Below the pieces are notes generated by a model. It was not told where the DNA came from and ran no database searches. It worked only from the letters and a program-made list of their open reading frames with translations. Below are positions 1 through 8,729 of a stretch of 17,079 nucleotides of DNA, in pieces. The translations under genes and the position numbers were made by a program. Source of the DNA: Falciphora oryzae (taxonomy: Eukaryota > Ascomycota > Sordariomycetes > Magnaporthales > Magnaporthaceae). Position 1 is the first letter of the stretch. Every line of letters begins with the position of its first letter. Where the stretch lies: positions 976,428 through 993,506 of the forward strand of contig JNVV01000011.1 in assembly GCA_000733355.1 (NCBI GenBank), in the 5' to 3' direction.

Positions 1-59
<59 letters not shown>

Positions 60-61
60 TT
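1..61. repeat. (TTTA)n microsatellite at the window edge
   Basis: About fifteen uninterrupted copies of the tetranucleotide ATTT, running off the left edge of the window, so true length is unknown. Read on the minus strand it is (AAAT)n. It lies about 130 bp beyond the broken end of the first LINE copy. Confidence 0.97.
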
Positions 62-192
62 AAAAAATAACCTTTTAAATCATTAAAGTTAGTTACAAGT
101 CAGTTACCAAAAGTTAAAGTCACGGCCCTAACTTTTTAAGTCAGTTACAGTTAAGGTGATGACTTGATTGACTGACTTTTTTTCTAAACCTT
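62..192. other. Short non-coding spacer, not visibly RIP-mutated
   Basis: No reading frame. Unlike the DNA to its right, this stretch keeps many CA and TG dinucleotides. It holds the 9-mer GTCAGTTAC twice (about 99-107 and 142-150) and an inverted repeat AAAAGTTA / TAACTTTT around 109-138. I do not recognise it. It could be host DNA or the edge of another element. Confidence 0.5.
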
Positions 193-1221
193 GGGGCAAC
201 GGCCCGGTTTTTTATAAAACTTTTATCGGTGCCCCTATTCGTAGCAATTATAGCATTAAGTAGCTTTAACGTTTAGTATAAACGGGTTGCATTTAAATAA
301 TTCCGCTTATATTATTAGTTTTTGCTCGCAAATTTAATCCCCGGCGGTTACGAACCCAATTCGTACTAATATTATAACGTATCCGTAAAAGGTACGGGCT
401 AGCTATATATATACCGATTTAATTTCCGCGTTTCGGTTTTCGGCGTTTAAGCTACGAATAAATTGGTTTAAATCCTCCGGTAATATTGTTTGTTTTATTT
501 TTTTAATTACTACGTCGTATGCCCGTTTCCGGATCGTTATTTGGTTTTCAAACACCTTTTTTATTTAATCGTTTTTTTTATATTCGTTTGCGTTTGCGTA
601 AAAGCATATTACTACATTTTAGTTTTAAACCCGTTTCATTACCCGCACCGCCGTACCGAATTGGTTATTTAGTACCCGTTAGGTATCGATTTCCGATCGG
701 TTTTTAATTACTTCCGGGGCTTTTTTTACGGCTACGGTTATTTCGCGTTCGATTTTTAACGGTATAAATCGCGGGGGGGATACGTCGTATTTGGGTACTA
801 TTATCGCGTTCGGTTCGGCGCGTTTCCGTCTGGTGCTAAGGCCGGTAAATCCGTAGCGAAAGTAAAAGCGTAAAACTTTTTAATATTAATTAATGCGTTT
901 TTATCCTTTGTAAATATTTTTGCCTTTAATTTTTATAATGTCGTTTTAATTATTAATCCGTTTTCGGTAGCGTCGCGTTTGCGAGCCGTTTTCGCGTTAA
1001 CTTTTAGTTTCGTTAATTCCAACATTTATTGCAAAATTTCCAGCAACTTTTTATTAATTACAAAAGGTTTTAATTTGTTAATAATTTCGTTTTTTTTTTT
1101 TTTAACGGCCGCGCGCCGGTTTTTTATCGGTGTCGGCATTCCCCGGCGCGTCCGGAAGCGCGTTAGGGGGATTTACCGTTAAAGCGTGTTAATTAGCCGC
1201 GAGCCCGGAATCGATTTCTAT
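193..1221 (-). pseudogene. LINE ORF1 (Gag-like RNA-binding protein), copy 1, truncated and RIP-broken
   Basis: Same protein as ORF1 of copy 2, read right to left. ORF1 proteins of Tad1-clade LINEs bind element RNA and end in CCHC zinc knuckles. The codon matching the copy 2 start ATG (8730) is ATA here (1221-1219), a TG-to-TA change that removes the start. Many CAA/CAG/TGG codons are now TAA or TAG. Near 240-290 the first zinc knuckle is recognisable but its last Cys codon (TGC) has become TAT. One A-run is six bases here (T-run 557-562) against seven in copy 2, so copy 1 keeps the frame that copy 2 lost. The frame ends by truncation at about 193. Short open stretches at 490-707 and 979-1182 on the plus strand are antisense shadows of this gene. 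Confidence 0.8.
364..371. other. Unfilled MULE target site in LINE copy 1
   Basis: TACTAATA on the plus strand is the reverse complement of TATTAGTA, the 8-bp sequence duplicated on both sides of the MULE in copy 2. It occurs once here, with matching ORF1 sequence continuing without a break on either side. Copy 1 therefore shows the pre-insertion state. Confidence 0.88.
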
Positions 1222-1369
1222 CGATTTTAAGCCCGCGCCGTCGGCGCGCACCCGATGCTGCATCGATTTTAGGTCAAGTCGGGTGCGAGGAGTTCGATTC
1301 CGGTGTTAAAATTAAATTATTTCGAAAGGCTGTCCGGCTGCGCGATTTCAAGCTCGCAACGGGCTTTTT

Positions 1370-1806
1370 CCAAAAATTAAAATTAGGAAATTAATTATAA
1401 AACCGGGAAAAAACGAAACGCAAACGAGCAGGAATTTAAATGCAAAAAAAAAAGCGCAAATAAAAAAGCAAAACCGGAAATAGTAGTAAAAAAAAACCGA
1501 AAAGGAAAAAAGGGCTTTTTGTAACTAACAAAAAAAAACCGGTAAAAACCCGGATCTGGAAAAAAAATATAAAAAAATTACTATTTAAAACTATAACGCA
1601 CAATAACGTAACAATAAAAAAAAGTTACCTAAATAACGCGATCCAAAAAAGGGAAGCAATTAACAAAAAAAATTAAATGCAAATTATAAAAGCGGACCTA
1701 AACTGTACGCGGAATAACGGCTTCGGCAACGGGTATTTATTAAAAACTAAATTATTTAAAATTACGAAATAAAACGCCGGACCCGGAAAGCCCGCCCGCG
1801 GTTAAA
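1370..1806. other. A-rich unassigned region between LINE copy 1 and the tandem repeat
   Basis: No clear gene. The plus strand is strongly purine-rich with many A runs. One plus-strand reading between about 1540 and 1760 gives a lysine-rich, roughly 70-codon stretch broken only by TAA codons, so it may be the remnant of the basic end of a transposon protein. I cannot assign it to a family. It is part of the older locus that continues at 7358 across the inserted LTR element. Confidence 0.4.
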
Positions 1807-2043
1807 ACCCGGAATAAAACCGGGTTAACTTACGCGAAAAAAACTATATTAAAACGTTATAATACGAATACTAATACAAACGTTTCGCTACAAAAGCAAA
1901 ACCCGATACCAAAGCGCTGCCCCGCTTGGGACCCGGAGCGGAACCGGGCCAATTTACGCGGAAAAGCTACATTAAAACGCTATAATACGAATACTAACAT
2001 AGCCGTTTCGTTACGAAAGCGAAACCCGGTACTAAAGCGCTGC
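1807..2043 (+). repeat. Tandem duplication, about 123-124 bp per unit, two units
   Basis: Unit 1 (1807 to about 1930) and unit 2 (1931 to 2043, cut by the LTR element) share the blocks TATAATACGAATACTAA and AAAGCGCTGC in the same order and spacing, 123-124 bp apart. Each begins with a small inverted repeat of the ACCCGG...CCGGG type. The copies differ mainly by C/T and G/A changes. After the LTR element, GCTGCCCCG resumes at 7353, as in the unit 1/unit 2 junction, so unit 2 or a third unit continued there. Confidence 0.8.
2039..2043 (+). repeat. 5-bp target site duplication, left copy (GCTGC)
   Basis: GCTGC immediately precedes the first base of the 5' LTR and is repeated exactly after the last base of the 3' LTR (7353-7357). 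Five base pairs is the usual duplication made by Gypsy-type integrases. Confidence 0.92.
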
Positions 2044-2223
2044 TGTCATAGTTCCGTGCTTGGGGCACGGAAGTAGTAGCTCAGGGGTGGCCCCTAAGCC
2101 AACTCGTGTATATATAGGAGCCTCACAACCTTCCTTATAATTCCTCTTTTCCTCCTCCTCATTTTCCAAAATAACATCACTATAACCCCTACCGGCGACC
2201 AACCCGTAATCCGGTTTATTACA
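2044..2223 (+). repeat. 5' LTR (180 bp)
   Basis: Begins TGTCATAG and ends TTTATTACA. It matches the 3' LTR over its full length with 13 differences by eye, 12 of them transitions, about half in CA/TA or TG/TA context. The inverted motif CCGTGC...GCACGG lies near its start. Confidence 0.95.
2109..2116 (+). promoter_or_regulatory. Probable TATA box of the 5' LTR promoter
   Basis: TATATATA, 65 bp into the LTR, followed by GGAGCC and a pyrimidine-rich tract of TTCCTC type, as expected for a compact LTR promoter. The same block is present in the 3' LTR (7236-7245), lengthened by a G-to-A change. Inference from position and sequence only. Confidence 0.5.
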
Positions 2224-3444
2224 TTTTTGGAAGATCTTTTCCCTTACCAAAGGATTATAACAATAGCAACCCCAAACGCCGGGGACGGTAACGGGGGCTT
2301 AACTCCTGCCACGTCCGGCGCGCCAACACCCCTCCCCCGAAACATTTTTTTCAAAACCATCGCGAGCTTCCAAAAACGACTGGCCGCAACCGAACAACAG
2401 CAGCAGAAATTCCAAACCAATACTAATAAATTTTTCGTTGCCTATCGCAAAAACACTTTAAAGGTGATAGCGGAGCAAAAAAACCAGCTTCTAGCAGCTT
2501 ACGTAGCGTTTAACGCACCCAAACGATTCCCTTTTAAAAATCCGATACTTTATATTAGCGACGGAGGAAGCTTTAACGCGTGGAAAAACGCGATCAAATA
2601 TAAGCTCGCCCGTAACGAGGACTTTATCGGGGACTACCGCGACTAATTCGAATACGTATAATCCAGCCTCGCTCCGAACATCCAAAATGTAATACGATCG
2701 TATTACGAAATCGGGGGCTCCAACAGCTTATACGACCTAAAAGCATTTATTTTCCACCTCGGTACCATTTTTAACAACCCCTATAAAAAAGCCCAAGCTT
2801 TAGCGAAATTGGAAGCATACCGAATGGAGTCCGGATAAATATTCATTTAGTTCTACACTAAATTCGAAATGCTGTTAGCGTTTGCCGGAGGGTTGGTTTG
2901 GGCCGACGAAATGAAAATTAATTACCTTCGCTTCCGTATTTCCAACCGCATCCGTTTAGCGGCGGTAGCGGGCCATTATAACGCCAACTCCTACTAAAAA
3001 GTGGTAGCGGTATATAAACGCATTACCCAAGCATTGGAAACGATCGATTTAAATAATAAGTTTAGTAAAAAATCGTTACAATCCCCTGCCCCTGCTTACT
3101 TTGGAAAAGATACGGAGGATACCCCGATAACAGGCGTTAACGCAGCCCACATTAACACGCACCTTTTACGCAAACTACGCGCCTTATAGGTATTTTAAAA
3201 GGAGTTTTAGCGGCGCCGGGATATAGGAGCATGCTTAAATTGCGGTAGCAAAAAATACGAGCGACGGGTTTGCCGTTACCGGAACGCAACCAACCCTAAA
3301 AAAACTAAAATGGCCGCCACCCAAAACATCGGCACCGAAGAGGGAAAAAAGTAGCCCCTAACGAAAAACTTAGCTAGGGGGGGAAATTGCGGTAGCGGAT
3401 ATAAATTGCAATTAAAAAACCATTTAAAAAAAGTGGAAAAATAA
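2224..3444 (+). pseudogene. gag of the LTR retrotransposon, RIP-broken
   Basis: Gag forms the particle that packages element RNA. The frame runs from just after the 5' LTR to a TAA at about 3442-3444. No ATG opens it; ATA codons near 2254 and 2260 could be former ATG starts. The first 139 codons are open and contain a Q-rich helix (four Gln around 2395-2406) followed by the conserved-looking capsid-like part. Then come TAA/TAG stops at former CAA/CAG codons, including 2644, 2659 and 2836. A CX2CX4HX4C zinc knuckle is visible at 3232-3273, but the His codon is TAC, consistent with CAC to TAC by RIP. The downstream pol lies in a different frame, so a frameshift was probably used, or one has arisen. 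Confidence 0.8.
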
Positions 3445-6400
3445 ATTAAAGGAAATCGAACGCAATATAAACGGCTCCCCGTTTTTGGTGCTAATATTGC
3501 TTAACTTTTCCCAATTTATTGATGCATAAATGGATTTAAATTGCTAGTATTACGCGGCAATAAACGAAAGCTTCGTAATAAGGAATCGAATTGAAAAAAT
3601 ACGACTTTATAAACCTTGGCAACTCGGAACCATTTTAGGCAGGATTTTAATAGCCATTAGGTATTTTGCTAAATGCGAAATGGATATAAACGGGTGGGTT
3701 AAACCCGTCCTATTTTACATTATCCCGGGAATGTTTAAAAACGTTATTTTAAAACTCCCGTAAATAAAAAACGAACAAATCACTTTTAACGCGGCCTCGG
3801 ATTGCCTACGAATAGGAAAAACCGGCTAATTCGTAATAAAAAAGGCGAAAGTTTAGCCAATTTCGGAAAAACTTTCGGTAGTAATCGGCAGCATTTTTGC
3901 CGCGGCCTGCCGGAAATAACGGCGGGACCCGCAATAAAGCTATAAGTTCGCGGCCACTTTTTTAAAAAAAAAAATAATACGAATCCTTTAGCTTATAGCC
4001 GAAACACTTTCCCCGAAACGACTAAAACCCAAATTGCTTAAAAAGTTAGCGGAGTTCGCCGACCTTTTCGATAAAGCTAAAGCGTTAGGTCTGCCTTTAT
4101 ACCGGGGGAACTTAAACCATTACATTAAATTGAAAAAAAACGACGACGGTTCCACACCGGACCTCCCTTAAAGGCGCTTATATAGCATACCGAAGGAATA
4201 ACTTTTGGAATTACGAAAATAAATTACCGAACTAATGGATAAAAGGTGGATTCGCGCCAATTCATTACCAACGGCAGCACCCGTTTTTATAATTCGCAAA
4301 TAGTTAAAAGGATAACGTTTATACGTGGACTACCGCGCGCTTAACGCGATTACATTTTAAAACCGCTACCTTTTGCCATTTGTAAAAAAAAACACTCCGT
4401 TCCCTATTAAAAGCGAAATAATTTACCAAAATAAACGTCCGAGCCGCCTTTTATAAAATCAGGATAGTATAAAGCGATAAGCACCTAATAGCATTCCGAA
4501 TTTGGTTCGGGTTATTCGAATAGCTAATTTGCCCATTCGGGTTAGCAGGAGCCTTAGCAACCTTTTAGCGCTATATTAACGGTATTTTAAGCGATTTCCT
4601 TAACGATTTCGTATCGGTTTATTTGGATAACGTACTTATTTTTTCTTCGGGGTTCCGCAAAAACCATTAGGAAAAGGTAAAAATGGTCCTCCGCCGGTTA
4701 AAAAACGCCGGACTAAATCTAAACCTGGAAAAAAGCGATTTCGCTATGCAAAAAGTGAAATACTTAAAGTTTATCGTTAAAGCGGGAAAAGGGGTCCAAA
4801 CCGACCCGGAAAAAATCCGTGCTATCCGCGATTAGGAAGCACCGAAAAAACTTAAGGGGTTCCGCGGGTTCCTAAAGTTCGCCAACTTTTACCGAAAATT
4901 TATTAACAAATATTTAAAGCTGGCGGCACCATTACAAGCTTTAACTAAAAAAGGAACCCCGTACCGGTAAAACTCCGAAATTAACGAAGCTTTCGAACGG
5001 CTTAAACTAGCTTTTATATAAACACCGGTATTAACATAATAGGACCCAAAACGGGATATAAAATTGGAAATAAACTATTCCGGGACGGTTTTAGGAGGCT
5101 GCTTATCCCAATAAAGAAAAAATAGCTTATAGCGGCTAATCGCTTACCATTCCGCCAAACTAAACGACGCCTAGCGCAATTATACCATTTACGATAAAAA
5201 GCTTTTCGCGGTAGTAAAGTGTTTAAAAGTTTGGAACGCAAAACTTTAAAACGTATTTAAACCGTTTTTAATCCTTACGGATTACAAAGCCTTAGAATAT
5301 TTTTCGAAACTTCGAAAAGTAACCGAAAAACAAATGCGCTAAGTAAAAACATTAGCTAAATTCGATTACAATTTGTAATACCGACCGGGGAAGCACGCGG
5401 TACTACCGGACGCGCTATCCCGAAAGGAACAAAACGAAGAAAAAGGCGCACGCAAAGCGACATTATTGCAACCGGTATAACCTATTTAACGTATAGCGCT
5501 TACGGAAGTTTATATCAACTCCGTATCGATAGCCGACCAACCCCCGGAATGGTCCAGCAATAAAGCTACGCTAGCTACGAAAAAGCCCCTATTGCCAAAT
5601 TTAACTTAGCTACGAAAAGCAAACTACAACCACATTACGGCCCTCCTAACGGAAGCTATTATTTTCCGCGAACAAATATTAACGGAACTATAAAATAAAG
5701 CATTACGTTACGACGAAACATATAAGCGGAAATTTGCAACGGTCCAACAAAACGCGCGCAATTTCCCCCCAAAGGCTAACACTAAAACACAAATAACGGA
5801 TTGTAACATTAATGCATAAAAAGCGCTCCAATACAAAAAACAATTATAGCTCCCAACTTAGGAGCTATTAACGACCACCTTAACGCAAAAAGTGCACGCT
5901 TCCCCAATCGTAGGCTATACGGGACGGAATAACACATTCGCCGTTTTATACCGCGATTACCATTAGGACGGGATATTACGGGATATAGCTCGGTTTATCC
6001 GCAATTGCGACATTTGCCGCAAATCCCGCCCGTTTCGACGGCACAAACAGGGGCTACTGCGCCCCCTCCCGGTACCGGACCAGTTTTGGAAAAACATTTT
6101 GATAAACTTTATAACAAAATTTCCCGCGACCGAAAGAGGGCCGGAATATTTGATGGTTATTACCGATAAGCTATTAAAATATATCCAGCTCGAAACCATA
6201 CATTTTATGGGAGCGAAAGAATACGCAATACGGTTCCGATCAATATAGTGGCGATTCCGTGGCTTTCCGGACAGCATTATCTCCGATAAGGGCTCGAACT
6301 AGGTAAAAGAATTCTGGACGGAATTATGCTCCCAAATACAAATTTAACAGCTGCTTTCTACCTCTTTTCACCCGGAAACAGACGGGGGCATAAAGAAAGC

Positions 6401-7112
6401 GAACTAGGAAGTCCAACACTATTTGCGCTGCTTTATTACCCTCGCACAAACCGATTGGTCGCAACACCTCGACGCCTGCCAGCTCGCGCTCAATAACAAA
6501 GACTTAACCATTACGGGATACAGCCCCAACCGCTTGCTATTAGGTTTCGACATCAACCCAATCCTAACACACCCACCGCCTCCGGGAGGCGGAGGAGGAG
6601 CGGCAGCGGCAGCAGACATCGTGGGGATCGCGCTAGTCGGGAAGAAAGTCAATACCGGAAAGGAGCCGGGACAAAAGGAGGGAAATGCCAAAAAAAGGAG
6701 CAACCGCGTAAAAAGATAGCGACGAAACAAAACGAAAACGAAACCGCGACGGTCGGAGGATGGAAATTGTCGGTTAACACCTAGGAAGGAGGGTAAAAGG
6801 AAGCCGGAATTGGGAGAAAAAAAGACAAAAAACGAAACGACGGCGGGGAGGGAAAACTTTGCAGGCAGTGACGGGACCGCAAAAAAGCCAGGCGAGTTAC
6901 GCAAACAAACATAACGAAAAAAAAAAAAAAGCGAGGCAGCTAAAAGCTACGAGGTAACAAAAAAGCGAGCCGCCCCCGCTAACAAAAAGGGAAGGTACGC
7001 CCAAACCGAGCCACGGAAAACGCAAGCGCCCACCCCGAAGCCAACCTGGAATCGAACAATACCCACTATGGCACGAAGCTTTTTAATTAACGGACTACCC
7101 GCGATATCAAAA
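3430..7112 (+). pseudogene. pol of the LTR retrotransposon: protease-RT-RNase H-integrase, RIP-broken
   Basis: Frame 1 of pol (about 3430-4390) holds a retropepsin-like region near 3482-3600, where the expected DSG reads DLN, and the RT start with VDYRALN near 4327-4345. An A9 run at 4383-4392 shifts the frame by one. The next frame carries FGLFE, CPFGL and the RT active site at 4620-4631, where YLDD reads YLDN. RNase H follows (TDYKALEYF near 5278-5304, His changed to Tyr; DALSRK near 5409). The integrase has its zinc-binding region at about 5890-6040 (CDIC) and catalytic core to about 6420. There the first Asp is Asn (6105), the second remains (SDKGS, 6285), and the Glu is Lys (6393). Stops are nearly all TAA/TAG. 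A basic tail runs to a TGA near 7110-7112, after a TAG at 6717 and TAA at 6912. Confidence 0.85.
6576..6592 (+). repeat. Perfect GC-rich palindrome in the integrase tail
   Basis: CCGCCTCC and GGAGGCGG form 8-bp perfect arms around a single G. In the pol frame it encodes the switch from four prolines to five glycines, followed by a run of alanines. It is GC-rich and rich in CA/TG compared with the rest of the element. Confidence 0.85.
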
Positions 7113-7158
7113 TGAACCAAAGACGAAAAAGTTACGAAACAACCAAAAGGCCGAGCCC

Positions 7159-7172
7159 GGAGGAGGCGGCTA
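7159..7172 (+). promoter_or_regulatory. Probable polypurine tract before the 3' LTR
   Basis: A purine-rich run of GGAGGAGG type ends just before the 3' LTR, where plus-strand DNA synthesis of an LTR retrotransposon is primed. It is interrupted by pyrimidines at the end. Inference from position. Confidence 0.45.
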
Positions 7173-7352
7173 TGTTATAGTTCCGTGCTTGGGGTACGGA
7201 AGTAGTAGCTTAAAGGTGGCCCCTAAGCTAACTCGTATATATATAGGAGCCTCACAACCTTCCTCATAATTCCTTTCTTCCTCCTCCTCATCTTCCAAAA
7301 TAACATCACTATAACCCATACCGGCGACCAACCCGTAGTCCGGTTTATTACA
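7173..7352 (+). repeat. 3' LTR (180 bp)
   Basis: Begins TGTTATAG and ends TTTATTACA, colinear with the 5' LTR without gaps. At several positions this copy has TA where the 5' LTR has CA or TG, showing RIP-type change after insertion. Confidence 0.95.
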
Positions 7353-7357
7353 GCTGC
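7353..7357 (+). repeat. 5-bp target site duplication, right copy (GCTGC)
   Basis: Exact repeat of 2039-2043, directly after the terminal CA of the 3' LTR. Confidence 0.92.
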
Positions 7358-7857
7358 CCCGGCGTAATATACCTTTATTCCTTTACGTATTTTCTTTTTA
7401 TTTTATTAATTATAAAAACGTTTTTACGAGGGAACTTTTACGAGCAATTATATAAAAACAAATAAACGGTACTATTATTTAATATAGCAGGACCGTATAC
7501 GAAAAGCAAATATGGTTTTTACTTCCAGGTTCCGGAACAGGGGCGATACGTACCCGAGGAGGAATTTAAAGGTTTTTATATGTAAATATTACATAATAAA
7601 GGCACCGAGGTTTTTTTTACAAACATAACGGACGTATAAATATATATATATATTTATTTTTAACATACGTTTAGCTAATATTAAAATATTTAACGGGGTT
7701 TTAGCTATCGGCCGGCGGATATACGTTTTCCGGGGGTTTAAAATCGCTATCGGTATTTAATTTAAATATATTTTTAACGCTTTACGGCCGAAATATACGC
7801 ATAATCCTTTTAGCGTTTCGCTTTTCCTTTTATATAGCTAATTGTTTTATTTTCCTC
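7358..7857. other. AT-rich unassigned region 3' of a Gypsy remnant
   Basis: No gene recognised. It contains an (AT)n run at about 7639-7653 and a short repeat of TTTTACGAG near 7415-7443. On the minus strand it follows the RNase H remnant, where an integrase would be expected, but I cannot find integrase motifs. It may be too decayed, or deleted. This was continuous with 1370-2043 before the LTR element inserted. Confidence 0.45.
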
Positions 7858-8580
7858 GTTAAAATATCGGTTGTGGCGTTTTTTAAACCCGGGCGGTATA
7901 TTATTTCGAAATCGTAATCGGCTAAAGCGTCTATTTATTTAGTTTAACGCATATTTAATAGCTTTTTTTTCGAAAATATTTAAAGGTTTTATAATCCGTT
8001 ATTATTAAAAACCTTTTTAATAACCCCACTAATTTAAATTTCCAAATTTTTAAAACTTTAATTATTATTAGTATTTTTTTTACCGTACGTTTTATAATTA
8101 AATTCGGCGTTATTTATCGTTTTGAAAAAAAGCCGTAAAATATTACTCGCCGTCCTCGCAAAATTAATTTAGCATTTTGGCAATAACTTTATCGAAAGCG
8201 TTTATTTCCACCCGGGAATTTTAACCGGGTTAAAATACCGTAATGTTAGGGACGATAATAGCCGTTTTTTAGTTTTTTAAAAGCCGTTTATTAGTTTGGT
8301 TTTTAAATAAACGGTACGTTTTTTTAATTAAAACTATTAAGAAACGGGCGATTCGGTTATATTTAAAAACGAATTTCCGATAAATGTTGCAAAAATTAAA
8401 AAGCGATTGTATCCTTTTTACGGTATTCGGGCTTTTCCAATGTTTAATGGTAGCGATTTTTTCGGAATCCGTTTATATATTTTTAGTACCGATAATAAAA
8501 TTTAAAATTTTGGTTTTAATTACGTAAAATTCGCACTTTTTAAAATTAATTTGCAAATTTACCCTTTAAAATCGTTTAAG
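7858..8580 (-). pseudogene. Second Gypsy-type pol fragment: end of RT plus RNase H
   Basis: Reading the minus strand from 8580, one meets the typical Gypsy RT thumb and connection: KKCEFYV, then a TDSEKIATIKHW block (IQTDPEKI type), then FNFCNIYRKF matching the usual GFANFYRRFI. RNase H follows with VEINAFD in place of ETDASD, KVLKIWK, TDYKTFKYF (about 7980-8005), and IYRPG plus a DIL end near 7862-7905, spread over two frames. It differs in sequence from the pol at 3430-7112, so it is a different family. Stops are dense TAA/TAG and decay is heavier than in the complete element. The 5' part of RT is missing because the LINE 5' end starts at 8582. Continuation beyond the LINE, after 16.96 kb, was not found. 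Confidence 0.75.
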
Positions 8581-8581
8581 C

Positions 8582-8729
8582 AAAAAGCCCGTCGCGAGCT
8601 TGAAATCGCGCAGCCGGACAGCCCTTCGAAATAATCCAATTTTAACACCGGAATCGAACTCCTCGCACCCGACTTGACCCAGGATCGATACCGCATCGGG
8701 TGCGCGCCAACGGCGCGGGCCTAAAATCG
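8582..8729 (+). other. LINE 5' UTR (probable internal promoter region)
   Basis: 148 bp between the shared 5' terminus and the ORF1 ATG, conserved between the two copies. It contains a GC-rich inverted motif (GTGCGCGCCAACGGCGCGG type). LINEs of this kind usually carry an internal promoter here; that role is inferred. Confidence 0.55.

Larger units (their letters stand above)
193..1369 (-). mobile_element. Tad1-like LINE, copy 1: 5' part only, inverted relative to copy 2
   Basis: Aligned by eye, the minus strand from 1369 down to about 193 matches the plus strand from 8582 to about 12510 once the MULE there is skipped. Both copies begin with AAAAAGCCCG and diverge immediately upstream, which marks the element's 5' end. 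Copy 1 stops just after the first zinc knuckle of ORF1, so the rest of ORF1, ORF2 and the 3' end are missing. That is the reverse of usual LINE 5' truncation, so a later deletion or rearrangement is likely. It is heavily RIP-mutated and has no MULE at the site where copy 2 has one. Confidence 0.85.
2044..7352 (+). mobile_element. Complete Gypsy-type LTR retrotransposon, inactivated
   Basis: A 5,309-bp element with 180-bp LTRs of equal length starting TG and ending CA, and a perfect 5-bp duplication on both sides. Internal order is gag, protease, RT, RNase H, integrase, which is the Gypsy (Metaviridae-like) order rather than Copia. No chromodomain is visible after the integrase. The coding region is broken by TAA/TAG stops and two frame changes, and several catalytic residues are lost, so it cannot move on its own. 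Damage is uneven: the first 139 gag codons and the last third of the integrase frame are nearly clean, while the middle is heavily hit. Confidence 0.95.

Noticed and set aside
490..1182. Several 60-67 codon plus-strand frames
   Set aside because: They are antisense to the RIP-mutated LINE ORF1 and match the equivalent antisense frames of copy 2.
1285..1305. tRNA-like B-box (AGTTCGATTCC) in LINE copy 1, and its complement near 8653
   Set aside because: The flanking bases do not form a T-arm stem and no matching anticodon or acceptor stem is present. It is part of the LINE 5' UTR in both copies.
2224..2245. Primer-binding site after the 5' LTR (TGGAAGATC...)
   Set aside because: A TGG occurs four bases after the LTR, but I could not match it to a tRNA 3' end with confidence; self-priming is also possible.
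6419..6904. Open 161-codon frame on the minus strand
   Set aside because: It is antisense to conserved integrase and its Pro/Gly/Ala tail. Its own product is low-complexity and lacks family features.
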